Shown: positions 15,631-23,938, counted from the first letter of the stretch. The stretch is 32,049 bases of DNA from Candidatus Terraquivivens yellowstonensis (GCA_023539445.1 JAKCEW010000001.1:1-32049); one strand, 5' to 3'. Translations and numbers: made by a program. The notes: generated by a model not told the origin, from the sequence alone.

Positions 15631-17151
15631 TTAACCTTTCATAGCTTCGTCTATGTCGTACTCCTTGTCCTTGTTCAACTCCTTCCTTATCCTCTCAGCC
15701 TCTCTTTCGCTTCCCGATGCTCTATTAAGTGTCTTGTCTATCTCCTTTTCGATTATATTCGTTGGGTTAGCAAACTTTTTCGGCCACCTCGCCTTCAACC
15801 ACTCTTCATAGCCAGCCCATTTGAACGGACCGTACAAACCTTGCGCTATATCCAGCCTATCCCTCTGGGCACCTCCAAGCCACATCTGCACAATCTTAAA
15901 GTCCCTGTAGTATTTCTCGAGGTCCATCTCAAATACGTAACCATATGAGCCCATGAGCTCCATGGCCTTGTTTGCGCAGAACATGGCAGCCTCGCCAGCA
16001 AAAGAGCGCGCAGTCGAAAACTTTGCGGTCATGTGGGGTTCCCAAAGTTCGCCATATATCTCGGGGTGCATGAGTTGCCAAGTAACTGACAGATAATATT
16101 GCCTAGCTAAGTCAACCATCCTGTACATGTCGGCTAGAATGGATGCGAAATAAGATCTCTCCCTTACAGGCTTTCCTGCAATCTGTCTGTTTTTTGTCCA
16201 CTCAAGAGCGATCTCCAAGCATGCTGTCGCAATTCCCGTAAGCCTTGCCGCGGCGGCTAATCTACCGGCTCCGATAACGTATCCATGAATTATCTTAGCA
16301 CCGTTACCTGGCTTAACATCAACTCTATACTTGGCTGGAACCTTAACATTTTCGTACCATATCTCGACGTTCTCGTCGGTCCAACAAAAACCACATTTTT
16401 TGTAAGGTAGACCAAACTTGACACCTTCGGCGTTGTACGGATGATATACCATACCTGCAGCATCCTCGCCTCTGCTCGGATCCTCTGTCACGACAACCCA
16501 GTATCCAAGATGGCCTGCAAATTTGTCTGGCCACTTTTCGTGCCACTTATCCCAATATGATGGATCGCCAGCCGGACCTGGCCAAATCTTGTGCCCATTT
16601 AACACCCAGAAGTCCCCTTCCTTTTTAACGATCACCGTGTTCAGGGTCCTCAATTCTAGGGCCGGGTCTTCTATGTTTGCACCACCTTCTGGCTCGCTGA
16701 TATTTACACACGATATGTATGGAACGTTGCCGGTCAATTTTGGTGCAAACTCCTCGAGTAAATCCTCCCTTACTTGTACCCTGTTGTACATGAACGATAC
16801 TATCCAGTGTGTTTTGCCCACCAAAGTCGCTAGCCCGACGTCGCCGCGAGATAGTTCTTCATTGATCATGTATCTGACTATTGGTGACAGTGCCAGACCA
16901 CCGTACTCGCTTGGTAAGTTTGAGATAGTTAACCCCAGTTGATGACACTTGTAATACAGCTCGAATAACGTCTTATGTGCCAACTCTTCATCGCGGTGCC
17001 ACCCACCCTCTAAATTCTGCCTATTGGGCAAGACTTCCTTGTCAACAAACTCGCGTATCCTTTTGGCCATTATGATTTCTTCTTCGGTGCAAAAACATCT
17101 GGGATACTTATGCTCCGGTGATAAAAGGAGATAATTTGCTTCGGCCGACAT
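15631..17151 (-). CDS. Acyl-CoA dehydrogenase family flavoprotein
   Basis: The protein (506 aa from ATG 17151; TTG 17160 adds three) shows the acyl-CoA dehydrogenase fold. Numbered from the longer form it has an N-terminal helical domain ending 'NLPSEYGGLALSP' (81-93), a middle beta-domain FAD segment 'CVNISEPEGGAN' (151-162), and a C-terminal helical bundle with 'LMGSYGYVFEMDLEKYYRD' (402-420). The family oxidises acyl-CoA to enoyl-CoA and passes electrons to ETF. The usual glutamate of the 'IYEGT' motif is not present: the matching stretch reads MWLGG (426-430). The protein is also longer than usual (about 380-400) because of a middle insert and a charged C-terminal tail. A TATA-like box lies at 17183-17190 (minus strand). 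Confidence 0.8.
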   Translation of the reverse strand: MSAEANYLLLSPEHKYPRCFCTEEEIIMAKRIREFVDKEVLPNRQNLEGGWHRDEELAHKTLFELYYKCHQLGLTISNLPSEYGGLALSPIVRYMINEELSRGDVGLATLVGKTHWIVSFMYNRVQVREDLLEEFAPKLTGNVPYISCVNISEPEGGANIEDPALELRTLNTVIVKKEGDFWVLNGHKIWPGPAGDPSYWDKWHEKWPDKFAGHLGYWVVVTEDPSRGEDAAGMVYHPYNAEGVKFGLPYKKCGFCWTDENVEIWYENVKVPAKYRVDVKPGNGAKIIHGYVIGAGRLAAAARLTGIATACLEIALEWTKNRQIAGKPVRERSYFASILADMYRMVDLARQYYLSVTWQLMHPEIYGELWEPHMTAKFSTARSFAGEAAMFCANKAMELMGSYGYVFEMDLEKYYRDFKIVQMWLGGAQRDRLDIAQGLYGPFKWAGYEEWLKARWPKKFANPTNIIEKEIDKTLNRASGSEREAERIRKELNKDKEYDIDEAMKG

Positions 17152-17182
17152 AACACTCAAACCTGAGTTTTGTGTAAAAGGT

Positions 17183-17190
17183 CTATAAAG
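17183..17190 (-). promoter_or_regulatory. TATA-like box for the acyl-CoA dehydrogenase gene
   Basis: The minus strand reads CTTTATAG, centred about 27 bases before the TTG at 17160 and 36 before the ATG at 17151. Transcription from here would give a message with no leader or a very short one. Confidence 0.45.
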
Positions 17191-17249
17191 CTTACGTTAG
17201 TATGCATGTTAGAAGTTTTCTGAAATAATTCGTGCAAAGAGGCAGGTTC

Positions 17250-17255
17250 AAAAAA
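17250..17255 (-). terminator. T-tract behind the MFS transporter gene
   Basis: Reading the minus strand, a run of six T lies 25-30 bases after the transporter stop. Archaeal RNA polymerase commonly terminates at such T-tracts without a strong hairpin. Only weak pairing flanks it. Confidence 0.3.
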
Positions 17256-17279
17256 CTGCTTTTCACATCACGGTCATTT

Positions 17280-18503
17280 TTATCGATGCGCTAAAGCTTT
17301 ACCATCCTTCTCCCTAAAGTAAAAGGCGGGCGATATCAAAGCTATGGCAAAGGAGCTGAAAATCAGCATGACGGCCGGTATATAGATGCTCCAAACAAAG
17401 TTGCCTGTAAGGTCCCTTAGGAGACCCGTGAGCCATGGAGATATCAGAGAGCCCGTGAAATGTATACCATTCATGAGACCAAATGCCGTTCCGTGTAGCC
17501 TACTGGGAATCATCTCTTGGAGTAGCGCGTAAAGTGGAGCGACGAAGCCCCAGTATAGTAGGCTAATTATGGTGTAAAAAGCTATCAGCGATACCAAGCT
17601 CAAGTTCGTTGAGAGGGCGTAGCCGAACAGGAACAAGAATACTGACATGAGGGCAATATCTAAGACCACTATTAACTTCCTGCTAATACCCTTCAATTTC
17701 AAGGTGTCACTCAGGTAGCCCATCGAGATTAAGCTTGGAACTGCTGCTATGCCTATGATGGATGCAAGCAGCGAAGATACCATAACGTCCCCTATGCCCA
17801 TCTCTATGAATATCGTTGGAGCCCACGTGGCCAGCACCCAAAACGCATATATGCATGGTATGCCAGCGAGGCACATCAGTAAGAAGTTCTTGTTCTTAAG
17901 AAGTTCCAAGAATGATTTCAGGTCGCTGTTTCCGTTCGAGGGCGTGTTCTTGAGTAATATGAACATTATTATCGAGACGATGAAGGAAGGTATCGCAAAG
18001 AGTATGAATACCCATCTCCATCCCATCAACGACGTTATCAGGCCGCCTAGGTAAATACCGAGGACCGTTCCAAGACCTATGCCTATGAAGGATATACCTT
18101 GGCTTATTCCCGCACTGCCCTTCGGCGCATACGCCGCAACGATTGGGCGATCATTACCGAAGTATAAGCCCTGAACAACACCTGTTGCCATTCTCGCTAC
18201 CAAGAGCTGATGGAAATTGTTTGCGAAAGCCGTGAAGATTGACAGCATGCCCCATAGCATGCTGGACAGGCTTAGCACGAGTTTTCGGCCGAGTTTATCG
18301 CCTATCCATCCGGAAGGGAATTGCGCGGGAAGGTAAGTGTAGAAGTACGCGGTAACAAGAAGACCGGCCTCTGCATATGAAAGATTAAACTCTTGCTTTA
18401 TACTTACCAAAGCAGACGAGAGCGCCATCCTTATCATGGATATTGAGATCCACCCGAATATCATCACCAACCATACGGTATGGTGACGCTTCCATCCTCG
18501 CAT
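17280..18503 (-). CDS. Major facilitator superfamily transporter
   Basis: The 407-aa protein has about twelve hydrophobic segments in two six-helix halves, separated by a hydrophilic loop near residues 190-205. The conserved loop between helices 2 and 3 is 'GWIGDKLGRK' (65-74), the MFS signature. This marks a secondary transporter driven by a proton or solute gradient. The arrangement resembles anion- and sugar-phosphate-type transporters, but the substrate cannot be read from the sequence. A TATA box at 18530-18535 lies about 29 bases before the ATG, and no ribosome-binding site is present. Its neighbour is an acyl-CoA dehydrogenase homologue, so an organic-acid substrate is conceivable. Confidence 0.88.
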   Translation of the reverse strand: MRGWKRHHTVWLVMIFGWISISMIRMALSSALVSIKQEFNLSYAEAGLLVTAYFYTYLPAQFPSGWIGDKLGRKLVLSLSSMLWGMLSIFTAFANNFHQLLVARMATGVVQGLYFGNDRPIVAAYAPKGSAGISQGISFIGIGLGTVLGIYLGGLITSLMGWRWVFILFAIPSFIVSIIMFILLKNTPSNGNSDLKSFLELLKNKNFLLMCLAGIPCIYAFWVLATWAPTIFIEMGIGDVMVSSLLASIIGIAAVPSLISMGYLSDTLKLKGISRKLIVVLDIALMSVFLFLFGYALSTNLSLVSLIAFYTIISLLYWGFVAPLYALLQEMIPSRLHGTAFGLMNGIHFTGSLISPWLTGLLRDLTGNFVWSIYIPAVMLIFSSFAIALISPAFYFREKDGKALAHR

Positions 18504-18529
18504 CTTAGAGTATCCCGACTAACGTCGAG

Positions 18530-18535
18530 TATATA
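18530..18535 (-). promoter_or_regulatory. TATA box for the MFS transporter gene
   Basis: TATATA, read on the minus strand within CCTATATAC, is centred about 29 bases before the ATG at 18503. The gene lacks a Shine-Dalgarno site, so the transcript is probably leaderless. Confidence 0.5.
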
Positions 18536-18579
18536 GGTTTGACAACGCTGAACGTATGCAGGATTACAGCATGCCATAC

Positions 18580-18603
18580 TTTTTGGCTCATATGAGCCAA
18601 AAA
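18580..18603. repeat. Perfect 24-base palindrome, candidate operator
   Basis: TTTTTGGCTCAT is followed at once by its exact reverse complement, with no central spacer. It lies between the divergent MFS and 94-aa genes, about ten bases upstream of the TATA box at 18614-18619. This is a natural place for a dimeric regulator to bind. A spacer-less dyad makes a poor RNA hairpin, which favours a DNA site. The regulator is unknown. Confidence 0.55.
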
Positions 18604-18613
18604 CTCTGTGAAA

Positions 18614-18619
18614 TTATAT
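18614..18619 (+). promoter_or_regulatory. TATA box for the 94-aa gene
   Basis: TTATAT is centred about 30 bases before the ATG at 18646 and lies just downstream of the 24-base palindrome. The start has no Shine-Dalgarno site at a usable distance. Confidence 0.5.
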
Positions 18620-18645
18620 TAAGGAGTTAGAATAGTAAACGCTTC

Positions 18646-18930
18646 ATGTGCGGTAACAAAAAAGGCGAATACATTTTAGAAATGAATCATGTTGAAGAGC
18701 TGGAATTAAAGATACTCAAGTTACCAAGACCTATAAAAAGTGTGGAGGAGTACATCAACGACGTTGATTTAAAAGAGCAGACAGAATGCGTAATGAGTGT
18801 TAAGATGCCACCATACTTAAGAAATTGGGAAGAGGTTGAAATGATGGTATACGAGATGGGTTTTGAGGTTGTCGAATGGCATACGGGGGATACGAAAGAT
18901 TTGGTGTTGGTGAATAAGATACCGTTCTAA
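18646..18930 (+). CDS. Conserved-looking 94-aa protein of unknown function
   Basis: The 94-aa protein is acidic and appears to be a small alpha/beta domain. Its last third, 'NWEEVEMMVYEMGFEVVEWH' followed by 'DLVLVNKIPF', reads as helix-strand-strand. Two cysteines (C2, C48) show no metal-binding spacing. It has a good TATA box and a palindromic operator-like site upstream, so it is probably a regulated single gene. The fold faintly recalls small sulfur-carrier proteins of the TusA type, but the catalytic 'CPxP' motif is absent. I assign no function. Confidence 0.6.
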   Translation: MCGNKKGEYILEMNHVEELELKILKLPRPIKSVEEYINDVDLKEQTECVMSVKMPPYLRNWEEVEMMVYEMGFEVVEWHTGDTKDLVLVNKIPF

Positions 18931-19074
18931 TATGGAGGTTTTTCGGGAAGCTTCCAGATTTCGAGAAGAACCAACCATGTGGCAAAATAGTAAAAACTTA
19001 TTACAGTTCTGATTATGCCTAATTCTTGAATTATGAAGAAAATTTTATTCGAAAAATTTTTATTGTTTTAAATA

Positions 19075-19082
19075 CATATAAA
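19075..19082 (+). promoter_or_regulatory. TATA box for the large KaiC-like gene
   Basis: CATATAAA is centred about 29 bases before the ATG at 19108, within a long AT-rich stretch (19010-19085). It places transcription start near 19105. That excludes the in-frame GTG at 19096 as the main start and supports a leaderless ATG. Confidence 0.55.
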
Positions 19083-19107
19083 CTTCCGAGAAGATGTGGA
19101 AAATATC

Positions 19108-20874
19108 ATGGAGGAGTTAAAATCCATTCTCCCTAAGGCTTTTGAATCTCTCTTAGGACCTAATGGTGCCAAGGTTCTCAGGTTTCATGTCGAGCGAAAG
19201 CTTGGTCAAGACATGTATGACGTCTTCTACAAAGATCCGGGCAGGTTCTATAGGGCCTTAAGCGACCTATTCGGCATTGGAGCTGAATCGCTAATGCGGC
19301 TAGTTGCCCGATGGTTGAATGAGAACGGCTATTTGAAGGGTCTAGACGCGAATGAGTTCGTGAAGCTCCTGAAAAAGGGTGGTGAGGAGGTGCAGGTATT
19401 AAGCAAGTCTTTCAAGCTTCCTTACCAAGTCGGTGTCACGGGTGAGAGCGAGTTCTTTGTTAGGACGTGCGTGCCCGGTCTTGATGATGTTATTTCGGGC
19501 TTTCCGAGGGGTGGCGTTATCTTAGTCTCCGGAAAGCCTGGATCCGGCAAGACTATAATGAGCATGACATTCCTATATCGTGGCGCCTTGGAGGCCGGTG
19601 AGCGGGGCGCATACGTCTCAGTATACGAGGGCAAGGATAGGTTCCTCCAGCTCGCCAAAGGTCTTGGAATGGATTTCGAGAAACTTGAGGAAGAGGGGTT
19701 ATTCAATCACATCTGGATGCCGATTACGATGGAAGCTGGAGCCGCGACAGCTGTAAACACGATCCTCGAGCAAGTCGAGTCTATTGGTGCGAGGAGGCTC
19801 GTAATAGACTCCTTCACAGCATTAAAGCAACAGTTCAAGGACCGGGCTGAGGCACGAACATTCCTACAAACCCTCTTCTCGAAGGTGGTTGAGGAGCTCA
19901 AATGCACCACGATCCTAATCAAGGAGGGTGACCCATTGACAGGACCGCTGGACTTCGAGGAATACGTCGCAGATGCAGTACTACACCTCGAGAAAGATTA
20001 TTTCGATAAGAGGCCGCTACGTCGCCTAGAGGTCCTGAAGCTCAGGGGGGCAGAGATAATATTCCCATGGCTACTCTGCACGATCCATGAAGGGTTCAGG
20101 GTAATATCTTGTCGGGAGGTTCCCAAACTTAGGGAGCCCGCCCAATATGTGACTCCTGAGGAGTGGCCGCCGTCAGACCCGCCCGGAGCCTACACAACCG
20201 GGATACCGGACCTAGATCACGAGATAGGCGGATATCCGCAAGGATCAACAATACTTTTCGAAATCGATCCAAAGCTTACTTTTCAGGAATACGTTATGAT
20301 AACTGCTCCAGCGGCAGCAAGCTTCCTCCTCAAGGGCAGGCATTGCTTAGTAATCCCAAGCGGAGGCGTTAGCCCAGATAACATGAAGGGAGTGAGTGGT
20401 TATTATGGGGTAAGTGAGCAAATATTCTTGGAACGCTTCCACATATTCTATGAGAAGGGTGCACCGATTAGGAAGGAGCAGAACATAATAGAAGTTGATG
20501 TTAGGAATGTTGAGGAGGCAGGTAAGCAACTTATAGAATTTGGTGTAAAGCTTGTCGAGGATACTGGCAACCCAGTACTCGTGATTGTAGGTGTTGACAG
20601 GGTTTTTCGGATAGTTGGTGAAGGGATGTTTGGGCCAATATCCTCAGCCCAAGATGTTGTGAAACAGAGACGGGGCTTAATGTTCTGGATTGCTAAACCC
20701 ATCATGCCTTGGATTGTCGAGAGGCTCGCGCCAATAGCTGACATGTACTTCAAGATAACACGAGAACATGGATGCTTGCTCTTCTACGGGATAAAACCCA
20801 GAACGCCGCTCTACGCAATCCAGCTAAAACCCGACAAAACACCGCCAATACCAAACCTAATACGAATGGTATGA
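19108..20874 (+). CDS. KaiC-like RecA-family ATPase with degenerate second domain
   Basis: The 588-aa protein has three parts. An N-terminal helical domain (about 1-100, 'LLGPNGAKVLRFHVERKLGQ') resembles a sensory or adaptor domain seen before archaeal KaiC domains. A KaiC/RecA domain follows with Walker A GKPGSGKT (about 142-149) and a Walker B 'RRLVIDSFTAL' (near 230). A second KaiC-like half starts around 361 ('TTGIPDLDHEIGGYPQGSTI') but has 'EIDPKLTFQE' where Walker A should be. The second half is thus unlikely to bind ATP. Archaeal proteins of this type act in signalling; the partner is unknown. The gene stands alone, with its own TATA box and a tRNA gene downstream. Confidence 0.8.
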   Translation: MEELKSILPKAFESLLGPNGAKVLRFHVERKLGQDMYDVFYKDPGRFYRALSDLFGIGAESLMRLVARWLNENGYLKGLDANEFVKLLKKGGEEVQVLSKSFKLPYQVGVTGESEFFVRTCVPGLDDVISGFPRGGVILVSGKPGSGKTIMSMTFLYRGALEAGERGAYVSVYEGKDRFLQLAKGLGMDFEKLEEEGLFNHIWMPITMEAGAATAVNTILEQVESIGARRLVIDSFTALKQQFKDRAEARTFLQTLFSKVVEELKCTTILIKEGDPLTGPLDFEEYVADAVLHLEKDYFDKRPLRRLEVLKLRGAEIIFPWLLCTIHEGFRVISCREVPKLREPAQYVTPEEWPPSDPPGAYTTGIPDLDHEIGGYPQGSTILFEIDPKLTFQEYVMITAPAAASFLLKGRHCLVIPSGGVSPDNMKGVSGYYGVSEQIFLERFHIFYEKGAPIRKEQNIIEVDVRNVEEAGKQLIEFGVKLVEDTGNPVLVIVGVDRVFRIVGEGMFGPISSAQDVVKQRRGLMFWIAKPIMPWIVERLAPIADMYFKITREHGCLLFYGIKPRTPLYAIQLKPDKTPPIPNLIRMV

Positions 20875-20961
20875 AATTCATCAGACTCAGGAACCCTATA
20901 CAATTTTAGTGATGAATCAACGGCTTCCAAATCTTTCGGAACTTTTCGTCGAACCGGGACA

Positions 20962-20970
20962 TTTATAAAT
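20962..20970 (+). promoter_or_regulatory. TATA box for the tRNA-Arg gene
   Basis: TTTATAAAT lies about 47 bases before the mature tRNA 5' end. Transcription would start near 20991 and leave a leader of about 22 bases for RNase P to remove. Confidence 0.6.
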
Positions 20971-21012
20971 TAAAATATTCAACTTGATTACGTACCAGTT
21001 GGGTATCGGGAT

Positions 21013-21087
21013 GGGCCCGTGGCGTAGAATGGATAGCGCACCGGCCTTCTAAGTCGGGGGTCGCGGGTTCGAATCCCGCCGGGCCCG
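21013..21087 (+). tRNA. tRNA-Arg (anticodon TCT)
   Basis: A full cloverleaf is visible. The acceptor strands GGGCCCG (21013-21019) and CGGGCCC (21080-21086) pair completely, with G21087 as discriminator. The anticodon stem CCGGC/GTCGG (21041-21045 with 21053-21057, one G-T pair) encloses the loop CTTCTAA, giving anticodon TCT, which reads AGA. The T arm is GCGGG-TTCGAAT-CCCGC. There is no intron in the anticodon loop and no encoded CCA. The gene for the tRNA-splicing endonuclease lies just downstream on the other strand. Confidence 0.96.
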
Positions 21088-21092
21088 TTTTT
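21088..21092 (+). terminator. T-tract terminator after tRNA-Arg
   Basis: Five T follow the tRNA 3' end directly, the usual archaeal stop signal for a short stable RNA. Confidence 0.5.
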
Positions 21093-21132
21093 ATCAATAA
21101 CAAAAAACAAGATGTTGTGTATAAATGGGCCC

Positions 21133-21702
21133 TTAAGCTTTCCACCATTCAAACGCTAAATATGTGACTTGTTTATTCATTAGATTCGGGATCGCTATGA
21201 CGAAGCGCTTCCTGACGGTCGTCGCCAACCTGCCTGCCCTTATCAGCTCTGCGGCCGAAAGCTCATCATCCTCAAGCTTGACTTGTACTATAAAGGGCGC
21301 ATGGTCTATCCCCGGACCGTGCTTGTAGACTGCAAAATCGCTCCCGAATTTTATGCCCGGTGTGACAACAAAACCCCTATCCCTTAAGTCCTTATACACC
21401 AAATACTTTTCTTCGAACTTCTCATAATTCCTTTTTCCGTACTCTTTTAGTTCATCCAGCTTCATCAACACGTTGTTTTTCTTAACACTGATGATTCCTT
21501 TCTCCACCAAATAAACTGCCTCTATTACATCGAGAATGAGCGGCGCTTCGAAGTCAAAGGTCTTGGGCTTGGGTATGCCAAGCGGCTTTCCATAGTATCC
21601 TAACTTGTAAAGCTCCCTCCCTTTCCTTACATCCCAAACTATTATGTTATCTTGAACTAGGTCTGCGATTATTTTCTCTTGGTCGCTTAAAGCATGCGTC
21701 AA
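21133..21702 (-). CDS. endA: tRNA-splicing endonuclease EndA
   Basis: This enzyme cuts introns out of precursor tRNA and rRNA at bulge-helix-bulge sites. The 189-aa length matches the homotetrameric archaeal form. The catalytic domain is in the C-terminal half: 'GSDFAVYKHGPGIDHAPFIV' supplies the catalytic Tyr and His, and 'RLATTVRKRFVIAIP' supplies the Lys. It ends with 'YLAFEWWKA', a typical C-terminus. The start is a TTG at 21702, immediately after the stop of the DUF47 gene, so translation is probably coupled. No ATG is available in frame near the N-terminus. The gene converges on the tRNA-Arg gene. Confidence 0.9.
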   Translation of the reverse strand: MTHALSDQEKIIADLVQDNIIVWDVRKGRELYKLGYYGKPLGIPKPKTFDFEAPLILDVIEAVYLVEKGIISVKKNNVLMKLDELKEYGKRNYEKFEEKYLVYKDLRDRGFVVTPGIKFGSDFAVYKHGPGIDHAPFIVQVKLEDDELSAAELIRAGRLATTVRKRFVIAIPNLMNKQVTYLAFEWWKA

Positions 21703-22368
21703 TTAGAACACCGTAAGTGAGAGCGTCCTTAATGTTTCAACGGATTCTTCAGCTTTGTCCGCTATGTCCTCAAGCATAGACACTATTTCCCTTATGAGAA
21801 ACATGTGACCCACCTTCATATCGCTCTGAAGGATTACTAGGCTTAGGTTTCTGTATATGTCGTCAATTTCCCTTTCTGCATTATCTATTTCTGTGACCTT
21901 TTTCATGAAAGTCTCTGAATCGAGTGCGACGCTTAACAACGCCTCCCTTAATTTACCGAGGATTGAATGAACCGCCTCGCCCAGCTGGAGTATCCCCTTG
22001 AAGATGTCTTTGTTTATCTTGAACTTTATTTTTACTAAGCTCACGAGTCTGTATGCGATTCCTTCTAAAGTGTCGGCGATTTTTTCAAGAGTGTTCATCA
22101 ACCTTATGAAGTCCTCCTTGCTCGTTAATAGCGCCCCCACATTTGCAATGTCCTTTTCTATCATTCTCCTAATGTTCCGTTCCTCCTCGTCAAGCTTCAG
22201 GATCGCATCATATTTGGCCTCTATGTCTTTAAGGGGGACCTCATTCATAACATCCTCTATCATTAAGAGGACCGACCTAGAGATTTCCATAACCTTTCGG
22301 ATTTGGTCTTGCAGTAGTGAGAGCAACCTAGCACAGTACTCTTCTTCCCTATCCCTTGGTAGAGTCAT
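21703..22368 (-). CDS. DUF47 / PhoU-like helical protein
   Basis: The protein (221 aa from ATG 22368; a GTG at 22377 adds three residues) is all helix. It has the two PhoU-like repeats expected of DUF47 proteins, with acidic motifs such as 'LDEEERNIRRMIEKDIANVG', 'NTLEKIADTLEGIAYRL' and 'VTEIDNAEREIDDIYRNL'. DUF47 members are thought to regulate phosphate transporters, often of the Pit type, but no such transporter is next to it here. A TATA-like AATAATATTA (22391-22400, minus strand) is 28 bases before the ATG, suggesting an additional promoter. It is followed directly by endA. Confidence 0.8.
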   Translation of the reverse strand: MTLPRDREEEYCARLLSLLQDQIRKVMEISRSVLLMIEDVMNEVPLKDIEAKYDAILKLDEEERNIRRMIEKDIANVGALLTSKEDFIRLMNTLEKIADTLEGIAYRLVSLVKIKFKINKDIFKGILQLGEAVHSILGKLREALLSVALDSETFMKKVTEIDNAEREIDDIYRNLSLVILQSDMKVGHMFLIREIVSMLEDIADKAEESVETLRTLSLTVF

Positions 22369-22431
22369 GCTGTTCACTTTTAAGAACGAATAATATTATT
22401 TTAAACCTTTTCCTATTCCTACTCTATGGGT

Positions 22432-23901
22432 TCAATATCTTAACTTTTCCATGAGGTACCTTTTGAGGTCCTTGATAGCTATCCTTTCTTGGTTCATCGT
22501 ATCTCTATCCCTGATAGTAACGGTTTCGTCTTCCATCGTTTGATAGTCTATAGTTACGCAAAACGGCGTGCCTATTTCGTCTTGTCTCCTATAACGTCTA
22601 CCTATGGAGCCACTATCGTCATAAACCGTATCAAAGTCCAGCTTTAATGATTCGTAGACTTCTTTCGCCTTTTTGTCCAAACCATCCTTGGTAACGAGCG
22701 GGAAGACCGCTACTTGAACCGGTGCCAACATGGGCGGAAGTTTTAAGACCGTCCTTTCGCTTTCCTTCACGTAACTATGCTCCAATATGCAGAGGAGGCT
22801 TCTGTCAACACCCATGGAAAGCTCGAATACATGTGGTATGATTTTTTCCCCATCATCGTAAACACTCAAATCCTGACCACTAACTCTAGAGTGACCGGAG
22901 AGGTCGTAGTCTGTCCTGTTGTTGCAAGCAACCAGCTCTATCCATCCGATGCTCGTCAAGACCTCTACATCCCATGCTTCCTTCGCATAAAATGCTCTTT
23001 CCTCATCACTCAACTGTCTTAGCCTGAATCTTTCCATGTCAATGCCTACGATTTGGTAGAAACGCTGTATGAGGGCAAGGTAATAGGCTACAAGCATGCT
23101 AGATATAAGACCTGTTTCAACACTCTCCTTGCAAGATACTTTGAGGATTTTATCCTCGTTCAAAGGCTTCAATCTTAGAATGAAGTCCTCGTATTCGCGC
23201 GCCTTTGGGAAATCGTTCGCCTTCTTCGGGTTGAAAAAGACTTCGATTTCTGCTTGATAAAATTCTCTAAGCCTAATCAAAGATTGTCTGGGCGATATTT
23301 CATTCCTAAAGCTCTTACCGTATTGCGCAATCGCAAACGGGAGTTTCTTTCTCATTGTTTTGTAAATCCTAAGGAAGTCAACAAATATGCTTTGGCAAGT
23401 TTCCGGTCTAAGGTAACACTCATCCCCCGATACACCAACGTTTACTCTGAACATCATGTTAAACTTTGAAACTTTGTCAAGCTTACCTTTGCAATTTGGG
23501 CAGACCACATTATGTTCTAAGATAAGCTTATCCATATCTTCCGTGGCTAACCTCTCAGGTACTGGAAACCCTAGAACTTCCTCAAGCAACTTATCAGCCC
23601 TGAAGATGGCATTGCACGATTTGCACCTAGTTATCGGATCGGTGAAGCTCTCAAGGTGTCCGGACGCTACGAATACCCTTTTTGGCATTATTTGAGAGCC
23701 GTCTATCTCCACCATTTCATCCCTTCTAATCAGCTCTCTTCGCCAAACCTCTATGTACTTGTTCTTCATTGAGACTGCCAGCGGCCCGTATTCGTAGAAG
23801 CCTGCAGGCGCATCGCTATATATCTCAGAAGATGGGAAGAAGAAGTTTCGCTCAAGTGCCAGCCTGACTATCTCGTTGTATAACGAGGTTGTTGATTCCA
23901 T
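22432..23901 (-). CDS. glyS: Glycyl-tRNA synthetase (class II, archaeal/eukaryotic type)
   Basis: The enzyme charges tRNA-Gly with glycine. The protein (489 aa from ATG 23901; GTG 23925 gives eight more) shows 'SDAPAGFYEYGPLAVSMKNK' near the N-terminus and a zinc-binding pair CKSC and CPNC. Class II motif 2 is 'FRNEISPRQ', the motif 3 region reads 'FELSMGVDRSLL', and the C-terminal anticodon-binding domain includes 'GRRYRRQDEIGTPFCVTID'. All belong to the homodimeric GlyQS type rather than the bacterial alpha2beta2 form. It lies 14-38 bases after the membrane RING gene on the same strand and before the DUF47 and endA genes, so these may share a transcript. Confidence 0.95.
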   Translation of the reverse strand: MESTTSLYNEIVRLALERNFFFPSSEIYSDAPAGFYEYGPLAVSMKNKYIEVWRRELIRRDEMVEIDGSQIMPKRVFVASGHLESFTDPITRCKSCNAIFRADKLLEEVLGFPVPERLATEDMDKLILEHNVVCPNCKGKLDKVSKFNMMFRVNVGVSGDECYLRPETCQSIFVDFLRIYKTMRKKLPFAIAQYGKSFRNEISPRQSLIRLREFYQAEIEVFFNPKKANDFPKAREYEDFILRLKPLNEDKILKVSCKESVETGLISSMLVAYYLALIQRFYQIVGIDMERFRLRQLSDEERAFYAKEAWDVEVLTSIGWIELVACNNRTDYDLSGHSRVSGQDLSVYDDGEKIIPHVFELSMGVDRSLLCILEHSYVKESERTVLKLPPMLAPVQVAVFPLVTKDGLDKKAKEVYESLKLDFDTVYDDSGSIGRRYRRQDEIGTPFCVTIDYQTMEDETVTIRDRDTMNQERIAIKDLKRYLMEKLRY

Positions 23902-23938
23902 ACCGCTTAGGGATTGATATAACACTTAGTTAAAAGGT

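Noticed and set aside
19422-20753. Several leftward frames opposite the large KaiC-like gene
   Set aside because: They cover Walker motifs of the sense gene and show no independent domains or start signals.
21013-21087. tRNA-Arg as integration site of the provirus
   Set aside because: Viruses often integrate into tRNA genes, but this one is 5.4 kb beyond the last viral gene with ordinary host genes between, and no partial tRNA copy was seen near the viral region.
20963-21148. 61-aa reading frame antisense to the tRNA-Arg gene
   Set aside because: It spans the tRNA on the opposite strand; its 'GPAGFEPATPDLEG' stretch is the familiar false protein produced by reading a tRNA T arm backwards.
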